Assembly: GCA_951812805.1 (NCBI GenBank)
Contig: CATOSZ010000003.1
Location: forward strand, 946,557 to 1,010,556
Length of the DNA: 64,000 bases
Direction: 5' to 3'
From: an uncultured Alphaproteobacteria bacterium
Lineage (GTDB): Bacteria; Pseudomonadota; Alphaproteobacteria; GCA-2731375
The notes below the pieces were generated by a model. It searched no databases, was not told the DNA's origin, and saw only the letters and a program-made list of their open reading frames with translations. This document shows, in pieces, positions 17,933 through 27,060 of this stretch. The stretch's first letter is position 1. Each line of letters opens with the position of its first letter. Both the position numbers and the translations under genes were made by a program.

Positions 17933-18621
17933 TCGTGCTCCACCACGCGTTTGCCGTGCAGCACCCGGTAGGCGGGCACGGTACCGCGCTTTCGCCAATC
18001 CTCGGGCGCCGCCAGGATCTTCTCCACCGTGTCCAGCACGATGTGGGTGATGCCGGGCAGTTGCAGCTTCTTGGCCTCGGTAATCGGGATCCAGTCGATA
18101 TGCAGCAATTCCCCGCTGCCCTCGATCCGGCCGCTGATCTCGTCGCCGTCGGCGAGAAAGAAGCGGGCGTTGAAGCGGCGGTTGCGGAACGGCGGGGTCA
18201 CGGCGCGGGTGATGTAGTCGAGCCCGTCGAGATCCGGGCCCTGGCCGGTTTCATAGAACGGCGCCCAGCTGTCGGGCACCCGGGCCGGGCGTTCCATCGG
18301 GTGGCCGATGACCAGGCCGGTCTCCTCGAAGGTCTCGCGCACCGCCGCCATGGCCAGGGCCTGGGCCTTGCGCGGGCTTTCGGCGGTGCGGCCGACCAGG
18401 TCGTGGACCCGATCGGTCAGTGGGCGGGCGGGGCGCGCATGATAGTCGGCCCGGTCGAGCCGGCCGCCCGGAAAGACGTAGTGATCGGGCAGGAACGCCA
18501 TCTTGGAATGGCGCTGGCCCATCAGTACGGCCGGATTCTTGCCGTTCTTGCGGACCAGGACCAGGGTTGCGGCATCCCGTGGCCGGGGCGCCCGGCGCTT
18601 CTCTTCGGCGGAGGTCGTCAT
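17929..18621 (-). CDS. NUDIX hydrolase (paralogue)
   Basis: A 230-residue NUDIX protein with the same layout as its downstream neighbour: DAATLVLVRKNGKNPAVLMG, YVFPGGRLD, a long insertion, then AVRETFEETGLVIG. Both copies keep their metal-binding residues, so this is an active-looking tandem duplication rather than a decayed copy. First gene of a probable NUDIX-NUDIX-MFS operon. Confidence 0.87.
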   Translation of the reverse strand: MTTSAEEKRRAPRPRDAATLVLVRKNGKNPAVLMGQRHSKMAFLPDHYVFPGGRLDRADYHARPARPLTDRVHDLVGRTAESPRKAQALAMAAVRETFEETGLVIGHPMERPARVPDSWAPFYETGQGPDLDGLDYITRAVTPPFRNRRFNARFFLADGDEISGRIEGSGELLHIDWIPITEAKKLQLPGITHIVLDTVEKILAAPEDWRKRGTVPAYRVLHGKRVVEHE

Positions 18622-18685
18622 GGATCAACCGTTCGATGTGGGTGCGCCGGGGATAGCACTCGCGTGACCGGCCTGTCCAGTCGGG

Positions 18686-19441
18686 CTACCCGCTGGCAAG
18701 CCACCCGAGCGCGTCCTCGACGCTTTCGACGTCCCGCGCCGGCGGGAGGGTCGGACGGCGGATCATCACCACCGGCAGGCGAAGCGTGGCGGCCGCCGTC
18801 AGCTTGGCCCGGGCGCCGGTGCCGCCGGCGTTCTTCGCCACCAGGGAATCTATTCCCAAGCGATGGAACAACGCCGTCTCGGCGTCGACCTCGAAGGGTC
18901 CGCGGGCCAGGATTACCCGGTGATCGGGAAGCGGCAGGGCGGCCTCCGGCGGCTCGATCATGCGCACGTGGAAGCGAATATCGGGTCGAATGGCGAACGC
19001 GGCCAGGTCGCGCCGGCCGATGGCGAGGAAGACCTGCCGGGCCGCCGCCGGCAGGGCCCGGGCGGCCGCGGCCGGGTCGGCGACCTCGATCCAGCGTTCG
19101 TCCGGGCCGGGCTTCCAGGGCGGCCGCGCGAGGCGCAGCAGCGGCAGGTCCAGGGCGGCGGCGGCCTCGACCGCGCTGGCGGAAATCCGTTGCGCGAAGG
19201 GATGGGTCGCGTCGATCAGATGGGTGACGCCCTCGGCCCTCAGGTGATCGACCAGCCCGCCGGCGCCCCCGAAGCCGCCACGCCGCACCGGCAGGGGCAG
19301 CGGCGCCGGCTTTCGCGTCAGGCCCGCCAACGACACCGTCGCCTCGATATCAAGTCTTTCCGCCAGCGCCCGGGCCAGCTGGACCGCGTCGCCGGTCCCG
19401 CCCAGGATCAGCACGCGCCGCGGCTCAGCCGAAGCCGGCAT
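18686..19441 (-). CDS. cobK: Precorrin-6A reductase CobK/CbiJ
   Basis: A 251-residue protein that reduces precorrin-6A with NADPH during corrin ring synthesis. The nucleotide-binding start RVLILGGTGDAVQLARAL, THLIDATHPFAQRIS, LLRLARPPW and LVAKNAGGTGARAKL are the family signatures. The ATG at 19441 overlaps the end of cbiD by 17 bp; an open extension to 19543 lies within cbiD. Co-transcribed with cbiD. Confidence 0.92.
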   Translation of the reverse strand: MPASAEPRRVLILGGTGDAVQLARALAERLDIEATVSLAGLTRKPAPLPLPVRRGGFGGAGGLVDHLRAEGVTHLIDATHPFAQRISASAVEAAAALDLPLLRLARPPWKPGPDERWIEVADPAAAARALPAAARQVFLAIGRRDLAAFAIRPDIRFHVRMIEPPEAALPLPDHRVILARGPFEVDAETALFHRLGIDSLVAKNAGGTGARAKLTAAATLRLPVVMIRRPTLPPARDVESVEDALGWLASG

Positions 19442-20507
19442 GGCCGATCTCCCCGCCCTCGCGGTCGTAGACCACGACCTCGACGTCGATGCCGCCCGCC
19501 AGGGTGGCGAGCGCGGTGCGCCGGGCCGCACGCGCCACCGCATGGCCGAGCGGCAGGGATCCCGCCGCGGCGAGCGCGCGGGCGGCGGTGCCGGCCCGGG
19601 CCACCTCGGCGGCGACCGTCTCGTCAGCGCCGGCGCGACGGGCCAGCTCCGCGAGGAAGCCCGGATCGACGCTCGAATGGCTGGAATGCAGGTCCAGGTG
19701 GCCGGCCGCGAGCTTGGAGAACTTGCCGAAGCCGCCCGCCAGCGTAAGCCTGGGGATCGGATGGTCGCGCAGGTACTTCAGGACACCGCCGGCGAAATCG
19801 CCCATATCGATCAAGGCCTGTTCGGTGAAACCGTGCCGCGCGCGGAGCGCCTCCTCCGAGGTTCGGCCGGTCGCCGCGCCGACGTGTTCGAGGCCGAGGG
19901 CGCGGGCGACGTCGATGCCGCGATGGATCGAGTGGATCCACGAGGCGCAGGAAAACGGGATGACGATACCCGTGGTCCCCAGGATCGAGAGGCCCCCGAC
20001 GATACCGAGGCGCGGGTTCATGGTCTGGCGCGCCAGCGCCTCGCCACCGGGAATGGAGAGCGTGACCTCGACCCCGCCGGCGGCCCGCTGCGCGCGCGCC
20101 ACCTCGGCGATCGCCCCCTCGATCATCGCGCGCGGCACCGGGTTGATCGCTGGCTCCCCCGGCGGGATCGGCAGGCCGGCGAGCGTCACGGTGCCGACCC
20201 CCTCGCCCGCCCTGAAAGCGACCCCTTCGGCCGTCGGAAGACGGCGGACCCGGGCGATCACCGTCGCCCCGTGGGTGACATCGGGATCGTCGCCCGCGTC
20301 CTTGACAATCCCGGCCTCGGCCCATTCGGCACCGCGCCGTTCCACACTCAGGGCGAAGGCGACCTTCTGGCCGCGCGGCAGGGTGATCTCGACCGGATCG
20401 GGGAAGTCGCCCGACAGCAGGGCCGTGTAGGCGGCCTTGGCCGCCGCCGTGGCGCAGGCGCCCGTCGTCCAGCCGCGCTTCAGTTCCCGTCGCTCGATGC
20501 CCCGCAT
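19425..20507 (-). CDS. cbiD: Cobalt-precorrin-5B (C1)-methyltransferase CbiD
   Basis: A 360-residue enzyme that methylates C-1 of the corrin ring. It starts RGWTTGACATAAAKAAY and has MNPRLGIVGGLSILGTTGIV, FSCASWIHSIHRGID and GGFGKFSKLAAGHLDLHSS, typical of CbiD. The presence of CbiD (rather than CobF) alongside CobK shows the C-1 methylation of the CbiD type. ATG 20507 is used; a second ATG 60 bp upstream would run into the divergent cobA start. First gene of a cbiD-cobK operon. Confidence 0.93.
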   Translation of the reverse strand: MRGIERRELKRGWTTGACATAAAKAAYTALLSGDFPDPVEITLPRGQKVAFALSVERRGAEWAEAGIVKDAGDDPDVTHGATVIARVRRLPTAEGVAFRAGEGVGTVTLAGLPIPPGEPAINPVPRAMIEGAIAEVARAQRAAGGVEVTLSIPGGEALARQTMNPRLGIVGGLSILGTTGIVIPFSCASWIHSIHRGIDVARALGLEHVGAATGRTSEEALRARHGFTEQALIDMGDFAGGVLKYLRDHPIPRLTLAGGFGKFSKLAAGHLDLHSSHSSVDPGFLAELARRAGADETVAAEVARAGTAARALAAAGSLPLGHAVARAARRTALATLAGGIDVEVVVYDREGGEIGHAGFG

Positions 20508-20565
20508 GGCCGAAAGTGTAGCGAGAGGAGTCGCCACCTGACCAGCGCCCGCGCATAATGCCGCC

Positions 20566-21405
20566 ATGAACGACGCGATCCCGCCGCCCGACATTCCCGA
20601 CCTGCCGGACCTGGAGCCGGGCTGGGTCTGGCTCGCCGGCGCCGGGCCGGGCGATCCGGGCCTACTGACCGTGCTGGCGCTGCATGGCCTGCGGCGGGCC
20701 GACGTCGTGGTGCACGACGCCCTGGTCGACGAGCGTGTCTTGGGCCTGGTTCGCCCCGGCACGGTGCTGGAGTTTGCCGGCAAACGGGGCGGTCGCCCCT
20801 CGGCCAAGCAGCGCGACATCAGCCGCCGGCTGATCGAGCTGGCGCGGGCCGGTCGCCGCGTGCTGCGCCTGAAGGGCGGCGATCCCTTCGTCTTCGGCCG
20901 CGGCGGGGAAGAGGCGCTGGCGCTGGCCCGGGCCGGCGTTTCCTTCCGGGTGGTGCCGGGCATCACCGCGGCGGTCGGCGGCCTCGCCTATGCGGGCCTG
21001 CCGCTCACCCACCGCGACGCCAATTCCGCCGTCACCCTGGTCACCGGCCATGCCAGCTCCGGCGAGGTGCCGGACGGCCTCGACTGGCGGGCGATCGCCA
21101 ACGGGGCACCGGTCGTCGTGCTCTACATGGCGATCAAGCATTTGGCGCGAATCGCCGACCTCCTACGCGACGCCGGCCGGGCGGACGATACGCCGGTGGC
21201 GGTGATTTCGGAGGCGGCGACGCCGCGCCAACGGATGCTGCGCGCCACCCTTGCCACGGTCGCCGATGCGGTCGTAACAGAGGCCATGACTCCGCCGGCC
21301 CTCGTCGCCATCGGCCCGATCGTCGAGCTGGAGGGGGCGCTCGGCTGGCTCGGGGTCCGGCCGGCGGCAGCGGGGGACGGGCTGGACCAGCGTCGTGCCG
21401 GATGA
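20566..21405 (+). CDS. cobA: Uroporphyrinogen-III C-methyltransferase
   Basis: A 279-residue SAM-dependent enzyme converting uroporphyrinogen III to precorrin-2, the branch point to cobalamin and sirohaem. VWLAGAGPGDPGLLTVLAL, VHDALVDERVL, RLKGGDPFVFGRGGEEA and GITAAVGGLAYAGLPLTHR are classic. No CysG-type oxidase domain is present, so this is the single-function form. It is divergent from cbiD and overlaps cobB by 11 bp. Confidence 0.95.
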   Translation: MNDAIPPPDIPDLPDLEPGWVWLAGAGPGDPGLLTVLALHGLRRADVVVHDALVDERVLGLVRPGTVLEFAGKRGGRPSAKQRDISRRLIELARAGRRVLRLKGGDPFVFGRGGEEALALARAGVSFRVVPGITAAVGGLAYAGLPLTHRDANSAVTLVTGHASSGEVPDGLDWRAIANGAPVVVLYMAIKHLARIADLLRDAGRADDTPVAVISEAATPRQRMLRATLATVADAVVTEAMTPPALVAIGPIVELEGALGWLGVRPAAAGDGLDQRRAG

Positions 21406-22711
21406 GGCACCCGGCCTGATCGTCGCCGCCCCGGCGTCCGGCGGCGGCAAGACCCTCCTCACCCTCGCGCTGCTGTCCCATCTCCGCCGCGAGGGTCGCG
21501 CCGTCCGGGCCTTCAAGACCGGTCCCGACTATATCGATCCCGGCTTCCATACCCGGGCGATCGGGGCTGCCTGCCCCAACCTCGACCCCTGGGCGATGCG
21601 GCCGGAAACGCTGGCCACGCTCTGGCGCGGACTCGCGGGCGCGGCGGAAATCGTGCTCGGCGAGGGCGTGATGGGCCTGTTCGACGGCGCGCGCGACGGC
21701 ACCGGCAGCACCGCCGACCTCGCCGCCGACCTGGGCCTGCCGGTCGTCCTGGTGTTGGACGTCGCCGGCCAGGCCGCCTCGGCGGCGGCGGTCGCGCACG
21801 GCTTCGCGGGCTTTCGCAGCGACATTACAGTCGCCGGCGTGATCTGCAACCGGGTCGGCGGGCCGGGCCACGCGGCGATGCTGCGACGCGCCCTCGACGA
21901 GGCCGGCATCGCCTGCTTCGGCTGCCTGCCGCGCCTGCCGGCACTCGCCTTGCCCTCGCGCCACCTGGGCCTGGTCCAGGCGGGCGAACTCGACGATTTC
22001 GACACCCTGCTCGCCCGTGCGGCCGATTGGGTGGCCGACCACCTCGATATCGACGCGCTACTGGCGGCAGCCGCGCGACCGCGCACGCTCGGGGCGGACG
22101 GCCCGGCGCCGCTTCCCCCCCTCGGCCAGCGCATCGCCGTCGCCCGCGATACCGCCTTCGCCTTCGCCTACGAGTCCATCCTCGACGGCTGGCGGCGGGC
22201 CGGCGCCGAGGTGTTGCCGTTCTCCCCGCTCGCCGACGCGGCGCCTGCGGCGGAAGCCGACGCTGTCTATCTGCCCGGCGGATATCCCGAACTGCACGGC
22301 GCCACCCTTGCCGCGGCCGGCAATTTTCGCGGCGGGCTCGAACGCGCGGCGGCACGCGGGGCGGCGATCTATGGCGAGTGTGGCGGCTTCATGACGCTCG
22401 GCCGGGGGCTGGTCGATGGCGAGGGCGTCCGCCACGCCATGACCGGGCTGCTACCGATCGAAACCAGTTTCGAAACGCCCCGCCTGCATCTCGGCTACCG
22501 GCGCATCACCCTCCTCGCCGAGGCGCCGCTCGGCCCGGCCGGCCAGCGCTACCGGGGGCACGAGTTCCACTACGCCAGCCTGACCGAGGCCGACGGCGGC
22601 GACGCGCTATTCGGCGCCAGCGACGCGGAAGGCAACAATGCGGCCCGGCTCGGCTGCCGGGTCGGCCAAGTCATGGGGAGTTATCTGCACCTGATCGATT
22701 CTGCGCCCTAG
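21395..22711 (+). CDS. cobB: Cobyrinate a,c-diamide synthase
   Basis: A 438-residue ATP- and glutamine-dependent amidase acting on the a and c side chains of the corrin ring. The N-terminal P-loop IVAAPASGGGKTLLTLAL and FKTGPDYIDPGFH belong to the synthetase domain; the C-terminal glutaminase has its Cys in YGECGGFMTL and the distal HEFHYA and GSYLHL. It starts with a GTG inside the end of cobA, so the two are coupled. Confidence 0.95.
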   Translation: MPDEAPGLIVAAPASGGGKTLLTLALLSHLRREGRAVRAFKTGPDYIDPGFHTRAIGAACPNLDPWAMRPETLATLWRGLAGAAEIVLGEGVMGLFDGARDGTGSTADLAADLGLPVVLVLDVAGQAASAAAVAHGFAGFRSDITVAGVICNRVGGPGHAAMLRRALDEAGIACFGCLPRLPALALPSRHLGLVQAGELDDFDTLLARAADWVADHLDIDALLAAAARPRTLGADGPAPLPPLGQRIAVARDTAFAFAYESILDGWRRAGAEVLPFSPLADAAPAAEADAVYLPGGYPELHGATLAAAGNFRGGLERAAARGAAIYGECGGFMTLGRGLVDGEGVRHAMTGLLPIETSFETPRLHLGYRRITLLAEAPLGPAGQRYRGHEFHYASLTEADGGDALFGASDAEGNNAARLGCRVGQVMGSYLHLIDSAP

Positions 22712-22964
22712 CCGCGCGGCGGGCAGCCCTTTCAGCGATGCGCTGGTCGCGTTTGGCCCGGCGCTCGGCCTCGATTTTGTCAGCGCCGAGTTCTTCGCGG
22801 CGCGCACCGACCCGCTCCAGGATGCGATGGCGCTCGTCCACGGAGACCGCCATCCAACCGCCGATTTCCGCGGTCGTCCGGTAGCAGCCCCGGCAGAAGC
22901 CGGTTTCCGGGTTCATCGAGCAGATGCCGATACAGGGCGAAATCGGGGTCGGGCGCGTGTCCAT
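22671..22964 (-). CDS. DUF1289 domain protein
   Basis: A 97-residue protein with the DUF1289 motif PISPCIGICSMNPETGFCRGC (four Cys, CxxxC...CxxC, possibly metal or Fe-S binding), then DERHRILERV and a charged C-terminal tail. Common in proteobacteria; function unknown. Its 3' end overlaps the convergent cobB by 41 bp. Confidence 0.85.
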   Translation of the reverse strand: MDTRPTPISPCIGICSMNPETGFCRGCYRTTAEIGGWMAVSVDERHRILERVGARREELGADKIEAERRAKRDQRIAERAARRAARAQNRSGADNSP

Positions 22965-22975
22965 GAGGCCGGACC

Positions 22976-23746
22976 CTACGCCGCGAGACTAACCAAAACC
23001 AGCAAAAAGGCGGCCTCGGCGACCTGTTGCACGGCACCCAGCACGTCGCCGGTCTGCCCGCCGAGGCGCGCGCGGGCGAGCAGGGCCAGCCACCCGGTGA
23101 CGCCCGCCACCACGAGCGCGCCCAGCAGGATGGCCGGCCAGGATACCGACGGCACGGCCAGGGCCAGCGCCACGACCACAGCGCCGAGGACGACGGCGGC
23201 GCTCGGCCGGCCCGCGTGACGGGCGAGGCCGTCGGCGCGGGCCGCGGGCAGGATCGCCATGACCGGCACCATCGCGGCGCGCGAGACCAGGGCCGCCGCC
23301 ACGAGCCCCGCCGCCATCGCCTCGATCCCGGGCAACGCCGCGAGGCAGGCCAGGCGCAACGCCAGCACCGAGACCAGGGCGAGGACGCCGAAGGTGCCGA
23401 TGCGCGAATCGCGCATGATTTCCAGCCGACGGGCCCGTTCGGGCGCGCCGATACCGTCGGCGAAATCGGCGAGGCCGTCTTCGTGCAGGCCCCGGGTGAA
23501 CCAGGCGCCGAAGGCGACGGCGAGCACCAGGGCCGCGAGCGGCGGCACGCCGATGGCATCCAGCACGACGAGGCCCGTCGCCGCCAGCCCGCCCACCAGC
23601 AGGCCCGCCAGGGGGAACGCCCAGGCGGCGCGAGCCAGCGCATCCGCCCCCAGCGTCAGGCCACGATCGGCCGGCAGCCGGGTCAGAAACCCGATCGCCA
23701 GCCGCGCGTCCGCGATTCCTTTGGCCAGCAGGCCCGGTTTTTCCAT
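22976..23746 (-). CDS. cobS: Adenosylcobinamide-GDP ribazoletransferase CobS
   Basis: A 256-residue membrane enzyme that joins adenosylcobinamide-GDP to alpha-ribazole in the last steps of cobalamin assembly. AIGFLTRLPA, FTRGLHEDGLADFADG (the conserved Asp-rich motif), RLEIMRDSRIGTFGV and several hydrophobic segments identify it. ATG 23746 is the natural start; the longer frame up to 23815 reads into the IS. An IS1182 element now lies 44 bp upstream, separating it from the divergent cobT. Confidence 0.93.
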   Translation of the reverse strand: MEKPGLLAKGIADARLAIGFLTRLPADRGLTLGADALARAAWAFPLAGLLVGGLAATGLVVLDAIGVPPLAALVLAVAFGAWFTRGLHEDGLADFADGIGAPERARRLEIMRDSRIGTFGVLALVSVLALRLACLAALPGIEAMAAGLVAAALVSRAAMVPVMAILPAARADGLARHAGRPSAAVVLGAVVVALALAVPSVSWPAILLGALVVAGVTGWLALLARARLGGQTGDVLGAVQQVAEAAFLLVLVSLAA

Positions 23747-23786
23747 TGGAGCCGCCTCGTCCCTGGGGCATAACTCGGCCCCGAAC

Positions 23787-23790
23787 CTAG
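23787..23790. repeat. Target-site duplication CTAG, left of IS copy 1
   Basis: CTAG directly adjoining the left inverted repeat; the same four bases follow the right end at 25335-25338. CTAG is palindromic. Confidence 0.8.
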
Positions 23791-25334
23791 CAGCCTGTCG
23801 GACTCGGGCATGCAAGGATTGGTAAGATTGGCTTGGCGGGCGTCGATGTCATGGATTTACCCCCATGAAGTTGCGAACGCGGGTTGGCCCGCCCGTTCAG
23901 GCGTGGCTGAGGACGAACATCCGCTTGATGTTCCAGGAGAGCGTGGCCAAGGTCCATTCCCCCTTCGCCTTGTCGAGGCCGCGCAGGCTGAACTGACGCA
24001 AGCCCATCACCGATTTGATGATGCCGAACACCGGCTCCGGCGTCTGCTTGCGAAGCGCGTAGAGCGCCCGGCCCTCGGGTGTGGCCAGGCGATGGCACAT
24101 CGCCTCGAGCGGCGTCGGATCCTCGGGCGCTGGCGGCGCCTCGGCGAAGCGGTCCCGCCAGGAAAGATGGTGGTGCTCCCGGCCGAGCGCGATCAGCGGC
24201 GCGATCTCCGCTTCCCCGCAGGCCTCGACGTTGGCCTGGCTGAAGTAGCCGCTGTCCGCCAACAGGGTCTCGACCTCGCCAAGCCCGTCCGGCAGGCCGG
24301 CGAGTGCTTCGAGCGTCGGTTCGATCTGCTGCTTGTCGTTCGCCGCCTGCACCACGTCGGCGCTGACCACCAGCAGGCTGCCGGCGGCCACCGCAGCCTG
24401 GGCGTTGTAGCACTGCTCGAAGCCGCCGCCGGCCACCGGCATGATGCGCGAGTCCGGGTCCGTCAGGTTGACCTGGTCCTTCGCCCGTGGCCCCGGCTCC
24501 GGCGGCTTCGGTGGCCGCCCGCCCGGCTTGCGGCCGGTCCGCGTTTCCTTCGCCTCGCGGGCTGCCAGCTTCTCTTCGTACTCCGCCTGCTCCCGCGCAT
24601 GACGCTCGGCCGCCCGCGCCTCGATCTCCGCCTTCGCCGCGGCGATCGCCGCCAGCCGGTCCTCGCGCCGTGCCAGCTCCTCCGGCACGCTCATGCCGTC
24701 GGGAACCTCGGACCGGTCCGCCGCTTCCGCCAACGCCATCAACTCCGCCACCTCGGCCCGCAGCCGGGCTTCGATCTCGCCCGCACGCTGCCACGACAGG
24801 GCGCTGTGCCGGCTCGCGTCGGCATGGATCTTCGTCCCGTCCAGCGCCACCGTGCCCAGTTGCAGCATGCCGGCCTGCCGCGCCAGCAGCAGAACCTGCA
24901 CGAACAGCCCCTCGATCAGCGGCAGGAAGCGACGGCGGAACGTGGCGATCGTGTCGTGGTCGGGGTGGTCGTTTGCCGCGATGAAGCGGAAGGCCACCGA
25001 ATCATAGCTCGCCCGCTCCAGCTTCCGGCTGGAATGCACCCCCGTCGCGTAGCCGTAGATCAGCAGGCCCAGCAGGACGCTCGGGTGATGCGCCGCCGAG
25101 CCCGAACCACGATAGGCCTTCACGAACGCAGAGAGATCCAGCTGCTCCAGCACATCGACCACGAAGCGCGCCAGATGACGATCAGGCAGCCATTCGTCCA
25201 CCGAAGGCGGCAGAAGATAGCTGGTCTCCCGGTCAACCTGTCGAAAGTTGCTCATCACAAAATCACCGCGCAGGAGAGAATCAGACCGTGACAGTGAATC
25301 TCATCTCGAAACTCGGCTCAAGTCCGACAGGCTG
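23791..25334 (-). mobile_element. IS1182-family insertion sequence, copy 1
   Basis: A complete 1544-bp element. The 14-bp terminal inverted repeats CAGCCTGTCGGACT / AGTCCGACAGGCTG match exactly and CTAG is duplicated at both ends. It carries one transposase gene on the minus strand. A second copy with the same length and, as far as I compared, the same sequence lies at 32101-33644 in direct orientation. This copy interrupts the short gap between cobS and cobT, with its right end 30 bp before the cobT ATG. Confidence 0.93.
23897..25258 (-). CDS. IS1182-family DDE transposase (copy 1)
   Basis: A 453-residue transposase. The N-terminal DUF772 region (VDEWLPDRHLARFVVDVLEQ), a charged coiled-coil-like middle (about 190-265) and the DDE core (VALDGTKIHADAS, LLADSGYFSQANVE, PVFGIIKSVMGLRQFSLRG) are intact, ending with WTLATLSWNIKRM. 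No frameshift or stop, so it is probably functional. Confidence 0.93.
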   Translation of the reverse strand: MMSNFRQVDRETSYLLPPSVDEWLPDRHLARFVVDVLEQLDLSAFVKAYRGSGSAAHHPSVLLGLLIYGYATGVHSSRKLERASYDSVAFRFIAANDHPDHDTIATFRRRFLPLIEGLFVQVLLLARQAGMLQLGTVALDGTKIHADASRHSALSWQRAGEIEARLRAEVAELMALAEAADRSEVPDGMSVPEELARREDRLAAIAAAKAEIEARAAERHAREQAEYEEKLAAREAKETRTGRKPGGRPPKPPEPGPRAKDQVNLTDPDSRIMPVAGGGFEQCYNAQAAVAAGSLLVVSADVVQAANDKQQIEPTLEALAGLPDGLGEVETLLADSGYFSQANVEACGEAEIAPLIALGREHHHLSWRDRFAEAPPAPEDPTPLEAMCHRLATPEGRALYALRKQTPEPVFGIIKSVMGLRQFSLRGLDKAKGEWTLATLSWNIKRMFVLSHA

Positions 25335-25338
25335 CTAG
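25335..25338. repeat. Target-site duplication CTAG, right of IS copy 1
   Basis: Second copy of the CTAG duplicated on insertion. Confidence 0.8.
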
Positions 25339-25364
25339 CCTGTATCACGGGGAGGGAGAAACCG

Positions 25365-26396
25365 ATGGCTGAAATCGCCCCGCCGGCGAACTTCGCGGCG
25401 ATCCGCGCCACGCTCGCCGCGCTGCCCGCGGCCGACGAGGCGGCCCGTTCGGCGGCCGCGGCACGGGAAGTGCAGCTGACCAAGCCGCCCGGCGCGCTCG
25501 GCCGGTTGGAGGCGCTGGTCGGCTGGCTTTCAGCCTGGCAGGGCCGCCACCCGCCGCGCCTCGAGGCGGTGCAGGTGCTGATCTTCGCCGGCAACCACGG
25601 CGTCGCGGCCCGGGGCGTCTCCGCCTTTCCGGCCGAAGTAACGGCGCAGATGGTGGCGAACTTCGAGGCCGGCGGCGCCGCGATCAACCAATTGAGCCGG
25701 CAGGCCGGCGCCGGATTGAAGGTGATCCCGCTCGCGCTCGACACGCCGACCGCCGACATCACCCAGGGCCCGGCGATGAGCGAGGCGGAATGCCTCGACG
25801 CATTCCAAACCGGTTTCACCGCCGTCCCGGCGGCGAGCGACCTCGTCGTCCTCGGCGAAATGGGGATCGCCAACACCACGATCGCCGCCGCCCTTGCCGC
25901 CGCCCTTTTCCGCGGTCCGGCCGAGGATTGGGTGGGGCGCGGCACCGGGCTCGACGACGACGGCCTTGCCCGCAAGAGCGCGGTGATCTACCGGGCGCTG
26001 GCCCGCCACGAGGGCACGCTGGAGGATCCGTTGGAGGCGTTGCGCCGGCTCGGCGGGCGGGAACTGGCGGCGCTCGCCGGCGCGGCGCTCGCCTGCCGCC
26101 TGCAGCGCATACCCCTGGTGCTGGACGGCTATGTCGTCGGTGCCGCCTGCGCGGTCCTGGAGAAGCTGTCGCCGGGCGCCCTCGACCACGCGGTCGCCGG
26201 CCACCGCTCGGCCGAACCGGGTCACCGCCGGCTGCTGGAAGCGCTTGGAAAACCGCCGATCCTGGATCTCGGCATGCGGCTCGGCGAGGCCTCGGGCGGG
26301 GCCCTGGCGGTGACGGTATTGCGCGCCGCGCTGGCGACCCACGACGGCATGGCGACGTTCGCCGACGCCGGCGTCGCCACCGGCGAGCGGACGTGA
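25365..26396 (+). CDS. cobT: Nicotinate-nucleotide:dimethylbenzimidazole phosphoribosyltransferase CobT
   Basis: A 343-residue enzyme making alpha-ribazole phosphate from dimethylbenzimidazole and nicotinate mononucleotide, the lower-ligand step of B12. KPPGALGRLEALVGWL, LIFAGNHGVAARGVSAFP, GEMGIANTTIAAALAAAL and VGRGTGLDD are family signatures, and the C-terminal Glu region LDLGMRLGEASGGALAV is present. GGAGGGAG precedes the ATG. The IS ends 30 bp upstream, so the native promoter has been displaced and transcription may now come from the element or nearby. Confidence 0.94.
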   Translation: MAEIAPPANFAAIRATLAALPAADEAARSAAAAREVQLTKPPGALGRLEALVGWLSAWQGRHPPRLEAVQVLIFAGNHGVAARGVSAFPAEVTAQMVANFEAGGAAINQLSRQAGAGLKVIPLALDTPTADITQGPAMSEAECLDAFQTGFTAVPAASDLVVLGEMGIANTTIAAALAAALFRGPAEDWVGRGTGLDDDGLARKSAVIYRALARHEGTLEDPLEALRRLGGRELAALAGAALACRLQRIPLVLDGYVVGAACAVLEKLSPGALDHAVAGHRSAEPGHRRLLEALGKPPILDLGMRLGEASGGALAVTVLRAALATHDGMATFADAGVATGERT

Positions 26397-26526
26397 CCAG
26401 GGGTCGCGCCCGGGGCGCCGTTTCGCGGTTTCGCCGTCCCCCACCTTTGAGCTATAGTCGATCGTCGCCGGCTGGAAAGAGGCTCGCGGCGATGTGTAGA
26501 CTCGCGATAAGTTACGGACGGTCAAG

Positions 26527-27039
26527 GTGAGCCACGAATTCGTTAAACAGTTCAGCTACTCGCTGGAAGAGCTGATCGAGTGCGGCCACGGACGGCTGTT
26601 CGGCCCGGGTAACGCCCGCCTTCCCCTGCCGCCGATGCTGATGTTCGACCGGATCACCCGCATCTCAGGTGAGGGCGGCGCCTACGGCAAGGGCGAGGTG
26701 GTGGCGGAACTCGACGTCAAGCCCGACCTCTGGTTCTTCGCCTGTCATTTCGAGAACGACCCGGTCATGCCCGGCTGCCTCGGGCTGGATGCCATGTGGC
26801 AGCTGGTCGGCTTTTTCCTCGGCTGGAACGGGCTGCCCGGCAAGGGCCGGGCGCTGTCGACCGGACAGGTCAAGCTGAAGGGCGAGGTGGTGCCCACCGT
26901 GAAGAACCTGACCTGGCAGATCGACATCAAACGGATGATGAGCCGCAGGATGGGCCTCGGCATCGCCGACGGCACCATGCGTGCGGACGACGAAGTGGTC
27001 TATGAAGCCAACGACCTCAGGGTTGGCGTCTTCGCCTGA
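26527..27039 (+). CDS. fabA: 3-hydroxyacyl-[ACP] dehydratase/isomerase FabA
   Basis: A 170-residue hot-dog enzyme that dehydrates 3-hydroxydecanoyl-ACP and isomerises the product, the branch to unsaturated fatty acids. The catalytic His74 is in [11 protein letters not shown] and Asp88 in LGLDAMWQ. The start is a GTG. Followed after 21 bp by fabB, the usual alphaproteobacterial fabA-fabB unit. Confidence 0.95.
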   Translation: MSHEFVKQFSYSLEELIECGHGRLFGPGNARLPLPPMLMFDRITRISGEGGAYGKGEVVAELDVKPDLWFFACHFENDPVMPGCLGLDAMWQLVGFFLGWNGLPGKGRALSTGQVKLKGEVVPTVKNLTWQIDIKRMMSRRMGLGIADGTMRADDEVVYEANDLRVGVFA

Positions 27040-27060
27040 ACATAATCGGAAGGCACCGGT

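Noticed and set aside
20508-20565. Cobalamin riboswitch between cbiD and cobA
   Set aside because: The gap is only 58 bp, too short for the element, and no B12-box-like sequence is visible; the same holds for the cobS-cobT gap.
23810-25291. 493-residue open frame antisense to the IS transposase (and its twin at 32120)
   Set aside because: It mirrors the transposase gene, has Arg/Leu/Val-rich composition and no domain; typical shadow frame in GC-rich DNA.
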